Shown here: positions 1-8,397 of the stretch, in pieces
Position numbering within the stretch: position 1 is the stretch's first letter
Layout: every line of letters starts with the position of its first letter
Assembly (NCBI GenBank): GCA_014584315.1
Contig: JACTNA010000027.1
Span: forward strand, 62,001 to 126,000
Length of the DNA: 64,000 bases
Reading direction: 5' to 3'
From: Planctomycetota bacterium
GTDB taxonomy: Bacteria > Planctomycetota > Phycisphaerae > Phycisphaerales > UBA1924
Program-made: the position numbers and the translations under genes
The notes under the pieces: generated by a model
Told to the model about the DNA's origin: nothing
What the model saw: only the letters and a program-made list of their open reading frames with translations
The model's database searches: none

Positions 1-321
1 GATCGCGTCGGTTTCGTCGGTTCCGAGTTGCGCGGCGAGCACCGTGTCCGTCAGCCCGACGAGTGAGTTGAGGCAACTCTCGACGAGGATCGGCCAGCAG
101 AGGACCCAGATCGCGCCGCTCATGGTGAGTCCGGCGAGGCGCCCGGTCCTGAGCCGACCGTCGTTCGTCAGCCCGGGCGCGCGCTCGAGTTCCGCCGGGT
201 CGATCTCCATCAGACCGCGCCAGTCGCCGATGACGGGGATTCTGCGCTTGCGGCGCACCGATGTCGTCGGGGGGGGTGTGTCGCCCGCGGTCGTGCGCTG
301 CTCGGGGTTGCCTCTCGGCAC
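1..321 (-). CDS. MATE-family efflux transporter, N-terminal part, cut by window edge
   Basis: Only the first 107 codons are present; the reading frame runs off the window at base 1. After about 40 mostly polar residues the protein reads LTMSGAIWVLCWPILVESCL and continues NSLVGLTDTVLAAQLGT. This matches the first membrane helix and following loop of MATE multidrug/sodium antiporters, which have a typical 'WPI..E.....LVG..DT...G.LGT' signature. The GTG start at 321 is preceded by ACGGAG at a 7-nt spacing. It lies 27 nt downstream of the stop of the B12-binding/GTPase gene, so the two are probably cotranscribed. The family assignment rests on this N-terminus alone; the substrate cannot be guessed. 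Confidence 0.75.
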   Translation of the reverse strand, partial: MPRGNPEQRTTAGDTPPPTTSVRRKRRIPVIGDWRGLMEIDPAELERAPGLTNDGRLRTGRLAGLTMSGAIWVLCWPILVESCLNSLVGLTDTVLAAQLGTDETDAI

Positions 322-348
322 GGGCGACTCCGTTCGCCGCTGCGGCGA

Positions 349-1509
349 TCAGGCAAGCAGAGCGTCGAGGAGTTCGGGCACGCCCTTGCCGTGCGTCGCC
401 ACCGTCTCGAAGATGGGTCGGCGGCCCGCCACGTCCCGCAGATCGCGGACGAGTTCGTTCTCGCCCGGATGGTCCGCCTTGTTGCAGACAAACACGTCCG
501 CGATCTCGAGGATGCCGGCCTTGTCCATCTGGACGGCGTCGCCCATGCCCGGCGTGAGAACGACCGCCGTGCTGTCCACGTGCGCGCGGATGCGCGTCTC
601 GTTCTGGCCCGCGCCGACCGTCTCGACGAAGAGGGTCTCGACGCGGGAACCGTCGGACGCCTCCAAGCCGCCGATCAGCCCCACGATGTCGTCGACGGCG
701 TGGTAGTCCTCGCCGCTGATGGCGAGGGAGCGGTAGTAGACGGCCTCGCCCATCGAGTTGAAATCGACGCGCAGGCGATCGCCGAGGAGCGCGCCGTTGG
801 TGATCGGGCTTCTGGGGTCGAACGCGAGGACGGCGCAGCGCCCGAGCGCGGCGTCGTTGCCGGCCCGGCGCACGTACTCGCCGACCAGCCCGGCTACGAG
901 CGTGCTCTTGCCCGCGCCGGGCGAGCCTGTCACGCCGACGACGCGCGTCGGCCTCCGGCGCGAAGCGTCCGTGCGGACCTCGCGCCCGTCGTGCGCCAGC
1001 GAGATGTCGCGGGCCAGTTGCGCGGTGGCGTTCTCCCCCCCGATGCGCTGCTCGTAGGGGCGGACCGCGCCGCAGACGGCCTCGGCGATCTCCGCCAGGC
1101 CGACCCCCGTCGTAAAGCACGCGGCGATGCCGGCCTCCTTGAGTTTCGGCAGGTCCTCCTGCGGCAGGATGCCCCCCATGTAGACCGGGATGTCGCCCCG
1201 CCCGACCGCGCGGAGTTCCTCGAGCAGCATCGGCCCCAGTTTCAGGTGCGAGTTGCTCATCATGCTCGCGGCGATGACGTCCACGTCCTCGTCGCGGGCC
1301 GAGATCGCCAGGCTCCGCGGCGTCTGCCACAGCCCGGAGTAGATCACGTGGACGCCCGAGTCGCGCAGGGCGCGGGCGATGACCTTGACCCCGCGGTCGT
1401 GCCCGTCGAGGCCCATCTTCCCCAGCAGCACGCGCGGGCGGTGGTCGAGGCCGGCGCACCGGTCGCGCTTCTCGAACTCGCTGGTCGGCGCGGTGAGTTT
1501 GCTCGTCAT
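349..1509 (-). CDS. B12-binding domain fused to MeaB/ArgK-type G-protein chaperone
   Basis: 386 aa. Residues about 25-150 are a coenzyme B12-binding domain of the acyl-CoA mutase type: GLDGHDRG carries the DxHxxG motif, with His37 as predicted cobalt ligand. Residues about 188-386 are a MeaB/MeaI-type GTPase: Walker A GSPGAGKS (195-202), a DPRSPITNGALLGDR switch segment, ETVGAGQNE (296-304) and NKAD (343-346). Such G proteins gate loading and repair of cobalamin in mutases. The order B12-domain then G-domain is that of the N-terminal half of IcmF, but the mutase barrel is absent and is encoded separately at 10586-12421. The ATG at 1509 is preceded by GGAGG at a 9-nt spacing. It is followed closely by a MATE gene. 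Confidence 0.9.
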   Translation of the reverse strand: MTSKLTAPTSEFEKRDRCAGLDHRPRVLLGKMGLDGHDRGVKVIARALRDSGVHVIYSGLWQTPRSLAISARDEDVDVIAASMMSNSHLKLGPMLLEELRAVGRGDIPVYMGGILPQEDLPKLKEAGIAACFTTGVGLAEIAEAVCGAVRPYEQRIGGENATAQLARDISLAHDGREVRTDASRRRPTRVVGVTGSPGAGKSTLVAGLVGEYVRRAGNDAALGRCAVLAFDPRSPITNGALLGDRLRVDFNSMGEAVYYRSLAISGEDYHAVDDIVGLIGGLEASDGSRVETLFVETVGAGQNETRIRAHVDSTAVVLTPGMGDAVQMDKAGILEIADVFVCNKADHPGENELVRDLRDVAGRRPIFETVATHGKGVPELLDALLA

Positions 1510-1584
1510 GCTCGGGTGCCTCCGGCCTGCTCCGGCGGGCGGGGCGGAAGGATAGGCGTTCGCCGACCGAACCCCGCGGCGCAC

Positions 1585-1616
1585 AAAAAGCCCCGGACCC
1601 GCGACAGGCCCGGGGC
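1585..1616 (-). terminator. Rho-independent terminator on minus strand with no obvious upstream gene
   Basis: A 7-bp GC stem (1590-1596 with 1610-1616, loop of 13 nt) is followed, on the minus strand, by five U residues (A run at 1585-1589). It points leftwards and lies 76 nt before the start of the B12/MeaB gene. The nearest minus-strand gene upstream (RRM protein) already has its own terminator at 1998-2027. This one therefore ends either an unannotated minus-strand transcript or a 5' leader of the B12/MeaB gene. Confidence 0.55.
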
Positions 1617-1997
1617 CGCATGAGCGACCGGACGCGGCCGTGGGCCTACGCCACGCCGATCAACTCTCGCAGTCCGAACGGGGAAGGCGCTCGCTCCGCG
1701 CTCAGTGGGGTTGGCGTACCCGGAACGCACGTGCGACAAGCGTCGCCGTTCATGCGAGCGCACCAACAGACATCACTGCCCGATCGAGCCATGCTGCGTT
1801 CAGGACGGCCTCCGTTCTCCGCTGGTTCGGCCCACGAAGGACTGACCGGGGAGTCGCGCTCCCCACACCTGCCGAGCCGCCGGAACGAGCGCATGCGAAT
1901 GAGAACAGCGAATACCGTGGCGGCTCGACAGGGGCTTATTCACCCTGGGTGGAGCGAGAGTTGCACGGCAGGTTGCAATCGGGCGCGGGAATGTTGC
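1617..1997. other. Intergenic stretch without a recognisable gene
   Basis: About 380 bases between two minus-strand terminators. Open frames exist on both strands but none has a credible start, codon pattern or recognisable domain. I looked for the conserved cores of tmRNA, SRP RNA, RNase P RNA and the cobalamin riboswitch and did not find them. Because a terminator closes its left end on the minus strand, a short minus-strand RNA or leader is possible. Confidence 0.4.
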
Positions 1998-2027
1998 AAA
2001 AATGAAACGGCCCGCTCGTGGCGGGCC
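1998..2027 (-). terminator. Rho-independent terminator of the RRM gene
   Basis: On the minus strand, GGCCCGC-CACGA-GCGGGCC (bases 2027-2009) is followed by GTTTCATTTTT. It lies 29 nt after the RRM gene stop. Strong perfect 7-bp stem with a U-rich tail. Confidence 0.8.
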
Positions 2028-2055
2028 GGTCGATAGGAGGCGTGTAAGGTCGGGA

Positions 2056-2418
2056 TTACCAGCCGCCCCGTCCGCCGCCGCCCCCGCCGCCCCCGCGGCC
2101 GCCGCGTCCGCCGCCGTAGCCCCCGCCCCCGCCGTAGCCGCCACCGCCGCCCCCGTACCCGCCGCCGCCCTGGCGCGGGGCGCGCTCCTTGGCCTCGTTG
2201 ACGACGAGGGGGCGTCCGCCCATGGGTTTGTCGTGGAGGGCCTCGATGGCCGCCCGGGCGTCCGAGTCGCCCATCTCGACGAAGCCGAACCCGCGCGAGC
2301 GGCCGGTCTCGCGGTCCGTGATGACGCGGGCGTCCTGCACCGCGCCGAACGGAGCGAAGAGTTCCGACAACTCGGCGTCAGTGACGCTGAACGGCAGATT
2401 CCCGACGTAGATCCGCAT
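2056..2418 (-). CDS. Glycine-rich RNA-binding protein with one RRM domain
   Basis: 120 aa. Residues 1-80 form a complete RNA recognition motif: RNP2 is IYVGNLPF at residues 3-10 and RNP1 is RGFGFVEM near residue 42. The remaining 40 residues are a Gly/Tyr/Arg tail of GGGGY-type repeats. This is the architecture of the small cold-inducible RNA-binding proteins of cyanobacteria and planctomycetes, which bind single-stranded RNA in the cytoplasm. The ATG start begins exactly at the RRM and has only a weak Shine-Dalgarno. A candidate promoter about 120 nt upstream implies a leader of about 110 nt. A strong terminator follows. Confidence 0.9.
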   Translation of the reverse strand: MRIYVGNLPFSVTDAELSELFAPFGAVQDARVITDRETGRSRGFGFVEMGDSDARAAIEALHDKPMGGRPLVVNEAKERAPRQGGGGYGGGGGGYGGGGGYGGGRGGRGGGGGGGGRGGW

Positions 2419-2536
2419 GTCCGAACCGGTCCATCCCGAGAGACTTCCTCATCACCGACGCTATCCACTCTCGGCCTGGACCGGCTTCGGCTGCCCCGGC
2501 CCGGCCTTCCACAAGGCCGCCGCCCGGGCACGCGCC

Positions 2537-2567
2537 ATCATACCACACGCTCCCTCCCCCTCCGCAA
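2537..2567 (-). promoter_or_regulatory. Candidate promoter of the RRM gene
   Basis: Minus-strand TATGAT (2542-2537) is a good -10 match. TTGCGG (2567-2562) lies 19 nt upstream, a little far for a -35. Transcription would start near 2530 and leave a leader of about 110 nt before the RRM start. Confidence 0.35.
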
Positions 2568-2661
2568 CCCTTGTCCCCTCCGTTCCGCCCGACGGGCGCG
2601 GCGCAGACGGGCCACATCCGGTACCATCGAGGCGGCGGCCCGGCCAGCGGGAGAACCGGAC

Positions 2662-3384
2662 TTGCGACGACGCGCCTTTACGCTCATCGAGTTGCTGGTC
2701 GTGGTGGCGATCATCGCGCTGCTCATCGGGCTGCTGCTCCCCGCGCTGGGCAAGGCCCGGGAGACGGCGCGTCAGGCGGTCTGTACGACGAACCTGCGCC
2801 AACTCATCGGGGCGTTCCACGCCTACGCCGGCGACGCCGAGGACCGGCTGCCCATGCCCAACTGGGGGATGAACAGCAAGGGCTGGCTCTACACGTCGGC
2901 GCGCATCTACACCTACCACGCGCAGTACATGTACGGCCCGTCCACGGGCGTGATCTGGCCGTACCTCGGCGGGCCGGAGCCGGAGGACAAGAACTTCCTC
3001 ATCCATCACGGCGTCGCGTCGGCGTACCGCTGCCCGACGCACAAGGAGCCGTACCCGGGCGCGACGGAGAAGATCACCAGTTACCTCGTGAACGGGGCGG
3101 TGCTCGACTGGGGCCAGGCCTTCGCGCCGTATCGGATCGATCAGTTCCGCCCCGATGCCGTGATCATCTGGGAGAGCCAGGAAAACGGCTCGACCGGCGC
3201 GCCGTGGAACGACGGGTCGAGCTACCCCACCGAGGGGCTGACCCTCCGGCACGGACGGGGCGCGACGGTGGCCGTGGTCGACGGGTCGTGCGTCTGGTTC
3301 AGGCGATCCGACTGGGACGACGAACTGAACGACACGCCGGGGCGCCTCTGGTGTGCGCCCGGGACGCGAAACGGGAAGTGGTGA
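2662..3384 (+). CDS. Planctomycete pseudopilin-like secreted protein (H-x9-DG type)
   Basis: 240 aa. The protein starts [18 protein letters not shown], a type IV pilin-like prepilin leader and hydrophobic helix (cleavage expected before Phe). It ends with [13 protein letters not shown], the H-x9-DG signature of the expanded planctomycete pilin-like family. No ATG is possible in frame; a TTG at 2662 with GGGAG 8-9 nt upstream is the best start. The middle part is rich in Tyr, Trp and Asn with a single CP.H motif and no enzymatic signature. The family is presumed to be processed by the type II/IV prepilin machinery and exported or displayed. A TACCAT -10-like element lies at 2622-2627. Function unknown. 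Confidence 0.85.
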   Translation: MRRRAFTLIELLVVVAIIALLIGLLLPALGKARETARQAVCTTNLRQLIGAFHAYAGDAEDRLPMPNWGMNSKGWLYTSARIYTYHAQYMYGPSTGVIWPYLGGPEPEDKNFLIHHGVASAYRCPTHKEPYPGATEKITSYLVNGAVLDWGQAFAPYRIDQFRPDAVIIWESQENGSTGAPWNDGSSYPTEGLTLRHGRGATVAVVDGSCVWFRRSDWDDELNDTPGRLWCAPGTRNGKW

Positions 3385-3402
3385 ACAGCGCGATCCCGAA
3401 CG

Positions 3403-3717
3403 TCACGGGTGCGTGGGCGAGTGCTTGTCGACGCGCCGCGCAACCGCGCGCTCGAGCCGTTCCGATGAGCCGTTGATGGCGTCGTAGAGGTCCACCGCCG
3501 TGTGCTCGACGGCGATCGGTTGCATGCCCGCGAGCCGGGCCTCCATCATGCACCGCATGTCGCGCCCGGCCTTCGGCCCGTTCAGGTCGTTCACGTGCAC
3601 TTCCACCCGCGTCACACGGTCGGCGAAGCGGTGCAGCGCCTTCTGGACCCGCTCCTGCGTGTGCTTCTCCACCGCGTCGGAGTGATGGATGTTGCCCCAA
3701 CTCATCAGCACCTGCAT
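3403..3717 (-). CDS. hpf: Ribosome hibernation promoting factor / RaiA-family protein
   Basis: 104 aa, matching the short HPF length. It begins MQVLMSWGNIHHSDAVEKH and contains the KALHRFADRVTRVEVHVND strand-turn region and an MMEARLAGMQPIAVEHTAVD segment. This is the usual order of the alpha-beta HPF/YfiA fold that binds the 30S decoding site in stationary phase. The ATG at 3717 is chosen because GGGAGG lies 7 nt upstream; the frame stays open further upstream but without family similarity. The C-terminal dimerisation domain of long HPFs is absent. It lies tail-to-tail with the pilin-like gene on its left. Confidence 0.85.
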   Translation of the reverse strand: MQVLMSWGNIHHSDAVEKHTQERVQKALHRFADRVTRVEVHVNDLNGPKAGRDMRCMMEARLAGMQPIAVEHTAVDLYDAINGSSERLERAVARRVDKHSPTHP

Positions 3718-3998
3718 GGTGAACCTCCCTGCCCCGGCCCCGATGCGAGCCTCGTGGCTTCCCCGCCGTTCGGCTCCGCCATAGTCTACGCCCGCTTGCG
3801 CGGTAGGTTCGTCGCACCGCGCCGCTTCTCGGACGCACCACAGTCCGCACAACCCCCCTCACCGACGCGCCCGCGCACCCGGGGCTCGCACGCCGCGAGC
3901 CGCTTCGCTGAGCGTTTCCGATATCTCCTCCAAGGGGTCTCGGGTCGCGTCGGCGCTCCGCCGGAGCGAGCGCGCCGAACCACAGGGAGGACGGAACC

Positions 3999-5249
3999 GT
4001 GCACGCTCGCACCGCCACGCCGCTGGTTCTGCTCGCCTTGACGGGCCTTCCGGCCGCCGCGCACGCGCAGGCCGCCTACCAGGTCCTCCCGGGCATCATC
4101 CGCGACTTCCGGAACGACCACCCGGACTTCGGGCATCCGTCGGGTGTGTACGGTGATCGTGCGGTGGCGGTGGTCAACGAACGCATCACGGGGCGTGAAA
4201 TCCCGTCGTTCTCCGACATCGGGCGGACGCTGCTGACGGAGGCGCGTGACGCCTCCGGCAGGCCCATCCCGGCCCACCTGGCGTCCGAGGCCGGCCAGTG
4301 GACCACGCCCGAGAGCGTGGCGCGCCCCGCGTTCAACCGCGAGCGATTCGAAGTCTCGCTGCTCGAAGTCTCCTACAACAGCGATGGCACGAGTTCGTGG
4401 ACCTACCGCGTGCGCGAGGTCGCGGGCAAGGACCTGAGCCACTGGCTCCTGCGAGTGCCGACGACAGTCCAGGTCATGCCGGGCACGACCGCGGGATATC
4501 AGTTTGGCGTCGACGGCTCCACCGGCAACTTCGGTGTCAAGTGGGACATGCCCAACGACGCCTGGACGGAGGGCGTCTTCACGATCGTGCTCGACCAGCA
4601 CTACGAGGGCGCGGTGACGCACGACGCGGCGGTATGCAAGGCCGGGAACCGCTGGGGCGGCGACGCCATCTTCGCCCCGACCGAGAATCTGCGGCCCAGC
4701 GACGGCTGCTGGGACGGGCCCGACGTCTTCGCCAACCTCGGCGAACACGACCGCGGCTCGATCACCTCGTACGACTCGTACGTTCAGTGGTACACGCACG
4801 TCCCCGGCGTCAACGCCGCCATGCCGTGGGGCATGCGCTTCGAGCACGTGGGCGACGGCATCTACGAGTTCAACGCGGCCGATTTCCACCCCGTCGACGG
4901 CGAGTTGTACGGCAACCAGGGGGACCCGCACAACCGCTACTTCACCTTCGCGGGCGAGATCTCGTTCACCTACGATGAGTGCGAGGGCCAGTTCATCGCC
5001 GTCCGCACCGACGGCGACGTGTGGGTCTACATCAACGACCGACTCACCATCGACCTCACCGGGCTTGAGCCGGGCAAGGCCCAGATGCTCGAGATCGACC
5101 GCCTGGAACTGAACGATGGCGACGAGTGCGTGCTCCGCGTGTTCTATGCACAGCGCACGCAGGACGGCGCGGAACTCGTCGTCCGCACCAACCTCGAGTT
5201 CAGGGCCGCCGGACGCCTCGGCTCAGCCTCGTCCGCGTTGCACGACTGA
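3999..5249 (+). CDS. Secreted fibro-slime domain protein
   Basis: 416 aa. A cleavable signal peptide (residues 1-24, ending AHAQA) is followed by YQVLPGIIRDFRNDHPDF. That opening, and the later block FTFAGEISFTYDECEGQF with DGDVWVYINDRLTIDLTG (about 325-365), are hallmarks of the fibro-slime domain. This is a PA14-like beta sandwich found in extracellular proteins of Fibrobacter, myxobacteria and slime moulds, thought to bind carbohydrate or mediate adhesion. The GTG start at 3999 has AGGGAGG upstream. It ends only 5 nt before the convergent stop of the next gene. No neighbour suggests a specific substrate. Confidence 0.8.
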   Translation: MHARTATPLVLLALTGLPAAAHAQAAYQVLPGIIRDFRNDHPDFGHPSGVYGDRAVAVVNERITGREIPSFSDIGRTLLTEARDASGRPIPAHLASEAGQWTTPESVARPAFNRERFEVSLLEVSYNSDGTSSWTYRVREVAGKDLSHWLLRVPTTVQVMPGTTAGYQFGVDGSTGNFGVKWDMPNDAWTEGVFTIVLDQHYEGAVTHDAAVCKAGNRWGGDAIFAPTENLRPSDGCWDGPDVFANLGEHDRGSITSYDSYVQWYTHVPGVNAAMPWGMRFEHVGDGIYEFNAADFHPVDGELYGNQGDPHNRYFTFAGEISFTYDECEGQFIAVRTDGDVWVYINDRLTIDLTGLEPGKAQMLEIDRLELNDGDECVLRVFYAQRTQDGAELVVRTNLEFRAAGRLGSASSALHD

Positions 5250-5254
5250 CGCGC

Positions 5255-5821
5255 TCACGGCGTCGGCAGCCCGGGCCACAGCAGCGCGAACACCACGCCC
5301 GTGAGCAGCCCGTACGCCACGCCGTCGGCCAGGCAGGCGATCATGGCGTTTCGGCCGTGCTGGAACCAGATGCCGTTGGGCAGGTGCCCGAACGCGTGCC
5401 CCAGCACGCCCGCGGTCGCCGCGATCTGGAAGACCTCGCCGAAGGACGCGCCGCGCGCCAGCGACGCCGAGGCGAGGTACCCCACGAAGAAACTGATCAG
5501 CAGATGAACTAGGAACGTGAGCAGCAGGTTCCGCCCCATGTTCACCGGACGCCACACCGTCAGTTCGCCCGCGGGCCCCTCCTTCCATTTCTTCTGGAAC
5601 TCAGGGTCCTTGCCGGCCTTGTGGCTGCCGCAGTGCGGGAAGCCGTAGCGACCGGGCGGGATGTTCAGTTGCCGGAGCGACGCGATAAAGGCGTTCTCGT
5701 CCGGCAGGCCCTTCATGTCGCCCGAGTGGTGGGGCAGCACCGTCCACGCGATCGCCGACGCGATCCACACGGCAACCGCCGACAGCGCGATCGGCAGCCA
5801 CAGGCTCAGCAGCAGGTCCAT
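5255..5821 (-). CDS. Conserved membrane protein, four predicted helices
   Basis: 188 aa. A transmembrane helix is at residues 4-28. A soluble stretch follows with LNIPPGRYGFPHC and WKEGPAGELTVW. Three more helices lie at about 98-118, 130-145 and 160-182. This arrangement is seen in an uncharacterised membrane protein family of Planctomycetes and Acidobacteria; I know of no assigned function. An AAGGGA Shine-Dalgarno lies 6-7 nt before the ATG. It is convergent with the fibro-slime gene and follows a TPR lipoprotein gene on the same strand by 83 nt, so it may not be in the same transcript. Confidence 0.75.
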   Translation of the reverse strand: MDLLLSLWLPIALSAVAVWIASAIAWTVLPHHSGDMKGLPDENAFIASLRQLNIPPGRYGFPHCGSHKAGKDPEFQKKWKEGPAGELTVWRPVNMGRNLLLTFLVHLLISFFVGYLASASLARGASFGEVFQIAATAGVLGHAFGHLPNGIWFQHGRNAMIACLADGVAYGLLTGVVFALLWPGLPTP

Positions 5822-5904
5822 GCAGTGTCCCTTTCACCGGGCGTAGCACGGAGTCCCCGGCGCCGACAGCCTGACACCCGCGGCGAGCGCCGTCAAGCGG
5901 GGCA

Positions 5905-7578
5905 TCACCCCCCCTCGTGGCAGTAGCACGAGGCGGTCGGACGAACGTCCGCCCGCGCCCACGCCGCTTCGAGCGCGGGCCGGATGGCGTCCGCCTCGGC
6001 GGTTCTGCCCTGGGCGGCGAGGGCCTGCTGCAGCCCGATCAACGCCCATCCGTTGTTCGCGTGCTTCTCCAGGTCCTTCCGGTACACCTCTTCCGCCTCG
6101 GACGCCCGGCCGTCGGAGAGGAGCAGCGCGCCCAGCGCGTGCCGCACCGGCTGCATCCACCCCGGCGGTTCGTCGTAGACGAGCAGGTCCTCCATCGCCA
6201 CCGCCTCGCGCAGCAGGGCGAAGGCACGCTCGCGCTCGCCGCTCTTGAAGGCGATCTCGCCCGCGGCCATGTTGCGCGCGATGCCGATGACGCTCGTCGC
6301 CGGGTTGTTGCCCATGTACCACCCGTCGCCGATCTCGCCCGCGACGCCCTCGAATCGGGCGAGTTCACGCCCGGCCTCGTCGATCCGGTGCAGGTTCGCC
6401 AGCGCGACGGCCCGGGCGTAATGCCACTCGGCCCGGCTCAGCAGGCGCCACTCGGGCGGCTCAGGCTCGCCGAGAATGTCATCCCATTTGCCGAAGCGCA
6501 CCATCACGTGCAGCGTCGTCGGCATGAACCCGTCGGCGAAGCCCACGTTCTTGCGCAGGAACTCCTCGGGAGTCTCTCGCTCGATCTTCCGGGCCGCGGC
6601 CAGCGCGGTCGCGTACCGACCCTCCATCATCGAGGCGTAGGCCAGGAAGTGGACGTTGTGCAGGAAGTACAGGCTGTAGAAGTCCGGCGGCGGGGCGACG
6701 GCGAAGTACGCCTCGTCCGCCGCGATCGCCCGCTCGTTCGAGACCGCCGCGTCCGAGTACCGCCCCGTGCGGATGAAGATGTGCGACGGCATGTGAACGA
6801 GATGGCCGGACCCCGGCACGAGTGTGGACAGCCGTTCCGCGGCGGGCGTCGCCCTCTCCGGCCGCGGCGAGGCCTCGACAGCGTGGATGTAGAAGTGGTT
6901 TGCGCCGGGGTGGTCCGGTGCGATCGCCAGCACGTGCTCCAGCACGTCCACGATCTCGAGCGTCCTGTGCTTGGGCTGCCCGTCGTGGGTCCACATGTCC
7001 CAGGGCTGGAGGTTCATGAGCGACTCGGCGTAGAGCGCGCCGACGTCCGAATCGTTGGGGAACGAGCGGTACGCATCGCCCATGGCCGCCGCGTAGGCCT
7101 CGTCCAGCGGGCGGCGGTCCTCGGGGACGGGCCACGCGTAGCGCTGCTCGACGGCTCGGATGAGCGCTCGCTCGACCGGGCCGGCGTTGTCGATGCGTCG
7201 CAGGGCCTCGCTCGCGGCGCGGTAGGCGAGCCGCGACTGCTCCTCGCCCATCTGGGGGTTGTTGATGTGCAGGCCGCGGGCGTAGGCCTCGCCCCACCAC
7301 GCCATCGCGCACGACGGGTCTGCGCGCCGGGCCTTCTGGAACGACCGGATCGCCTCGTCGTGGTTGAAGCCGTAGAGCCACGCGAGGCCCTGGTTGAAGT
7401 GCTCCTGCGCGAGCGGCGACGATGTTGTGATCGTGCGCGTGTGCCCGCCCATGTTCTCGAAGAGCGCGGACGCGCCCACGCCGCGCTCGTCGCGCTGCCG
7501 GCTCGCGCACCCGCCCGCGAGCAGCGCCGCAGCGAGTATCCCGACCAACCCGACCCGGAAAGCAGTCAGCCGTTGCAT
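5905..7578 (-). CDS. Large TPR-repeat lipoprotein
   Basis: 557 aa. A lipoprotein signal peptide ends in the lipobox LAGGC (Cys at about residue 25), so the protein is probably membrane-anchored. The rest is helical TPR-type sequence, for example the repeat starting FNQGLAWLYGFNHDEAIRSF. A central block GHLVHMPSHIFIRTGRYSDA is typical of a widespread uncharacterised TPR family. The C-terminus CYCHEGG is unusual and could bind metal. The ATG has a GGAGCGATCGC upstream region. A TACACT -10-like element lies on the minus strand at 7618-7613. Role unknown; TPR proteins are generally scaffolds. Confidence 0.8.
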   Translation of the reverse strand: MQRLTAFRVGLVGILAAALLAGGCASRQRDERGVGASALFENMGGHTRTITTSSPLAQEHFNQGLAWLYGFNHDEAIRSFQKARRADPSCAMAWWGEAYARGLHINNPQMGEEQSRLAYRAASEALRRIDNAGPVERALIRAVEQRYAWPVPEDRRPLDEAYAAAMGDAYRSFPNDSDVGALYAESLMNLQPWDMWTHDGQPKHRTLEIVDVLEHVLAIAPDHPGANHFYIHAVEASPRPERATPAAERLSTLVPGSGHLVHMPSHIFIRTGRYSDAAVSNERAIAADEAYFAVAPPPDFYSLYFLHNVHFLAYASMMEGRYATALAAARKIERETPEEFLRKNVGFADGFMPTTLHVMVRFGKWDDILGEPEPPEWRLLSRAEWHYARAVALANLHRIDEAGRELARFEGVAGEIGDGWYMGNNPATSVIGIARNMAAGEIAFKSGERERAFALLREAVAMEDLLVYDEPPGWMQPVRHALGALLLSDGRASEAEEVYRKDLEKHANNGWALIGLQQALAAQGRTAEADAIRPALEAAWARADVRPTASCYCHEGG

Positions 7579-7693
7579 GCGATCGCTCCTTGTGCCACAC
7601 CTCGCCCCGTGCAGTGTACCGTGGAAACGCCGGCGATGACCCGCGCCCGGAACAAGCCCCCCGCGGGGGCCTGCTCCGGCGGTGGGGTGACGC

Positions 7694-8251
7694 TCACTCG
7701 ATCGCGAGACGCGAGTTCAGCCGGATCGGGCTGGCCATGTTGAAGTAATTGGGCGAGGTCGCCACGACGGCCTGATGGACCTTCTCGAACTGCTCCGGCG
7801 TGCCCGCCCCCTTGACGCGGATGGTGTAGCGGAGTTCGTCGTAGCCCGGCTTGACGCTCGTGTCGATGCCGAGGAAGCCACGCAGGTCCAGTTCGCCCTC
7901 GGACTCGACTTCGAGGCTCTCGAGTTCGATGCCGTTCAGGGCGCAGCCGGCGACGAAGGTGGCCATGATGCAGGCGTTCATCGCCGCGAGGAGGTACTCC
8001 TGCGGGTTCGGCGCGGTGTTCGTGCCGCAGAGTTCCGGCGGCTCGTCGATGCGGATGGTGTAGTCCTTGCGGAGGCGGCGCCCGCCGAGTTCCCAGCCGT
8101 TCACCTCGGTTTCGCTGACGGCCCCGCCGCGCCAGCGGGTGGTCACGCCGAAGAAGGCGATGCCGTTGCGGTGGTCGCGGGAGACGTCTGCGACGAGCCG
8201 CTTGAGGCGGTCGGTGTCGATGCCGTTGACGATGGACTGCGTGGTCTGCAT
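7694..8251 (-). CDS. OsmC/Ohr-family peroxidase-like protein
   Basis: 185 aa. It has the OsmC-fold sequence order: an N-terminal beta hairpin (FFGVTTRWRGGAVSE), the region around CGTNTAPNPQEYLLAAMNAC with both redox cysteines separated by about 20 residues, then FVAGCALNGIELESLEVE. OsmC proteins reduce organic hydroperoxides using the two cysteines. The ATG at 8251 has AAGGAG 7 nt upstream. It is divergent from a TetR gene, with a perfect palindrome between them, so it is the likely target of that repressor. Its C-terminus SPNYFNMASPIRLN resembles the subgroup often annotated as 'OsmC family protein' rather than classical OsmC. Confidence 0.88.
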   Translation of the reverse strand: MQTTQSIVNGIDTDRLKRLVADVSRDHRNGIAFFGVTTRWRGGAVSETEVNGWELGGRRLRKDYTIRIDEPPELCGTNTAPNPQEYLLAAMNACIMATFVAGCALNGIELESLEVESEGELDLRGFLGIDTSVKPGYDELRYTIRVKGAGTPEQFEKVHQAVVATSPNYFNMASPIRLNSRLAIE

Positions 8252-8362
8252 GGTCGTACTCCTTGTGGTTCGGGCCGCGTGCCGTCGGCACCGTCCGTCT
8301 GGCACGCGATACCATTCGGCATCCCGGCGTCGTTGGCGACTTGACTCGCCGCCCACAATGCC

Positions 8363-8377
8363 TTGACCCGCGGTCAA
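8363..8377. promoter_or_regulatory. Palindromic operator candidate between osmC and tetR
   Basis: TTGACC-CGC-GGTCAA: perfect 6-bp arms around 3 bases, in the 146-nt divergent intergenic region, 20 nt before the tetR start. TetR dimers usually bind a palindrome of about 15 bp in exactly this position. It could also contain the -35 of either gene. Confidence 0.6.
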
Positions 8378-8397
8378 CCCCGCCCGAGGAGCGTGCA

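Noticed and set aside
44..706. Plus-strand frame at the window start
   Set aside because: It crosses both the MATE start and the B12/MeaB C-terminus on the opposite strand and has no domain.
1510..2000. Cobalamin riboswitch before the B12/MeaB gene
   Set aside because: No B12-box-like core (GCCACTG and partner elements) was found by eye on the minus strand.
2056..2170. Short tandem repeats resembling a repeat array
   Set aside because: They encode the glycine-rich tail of the RRM protein; there are no regular spacers, so not CRISPR.
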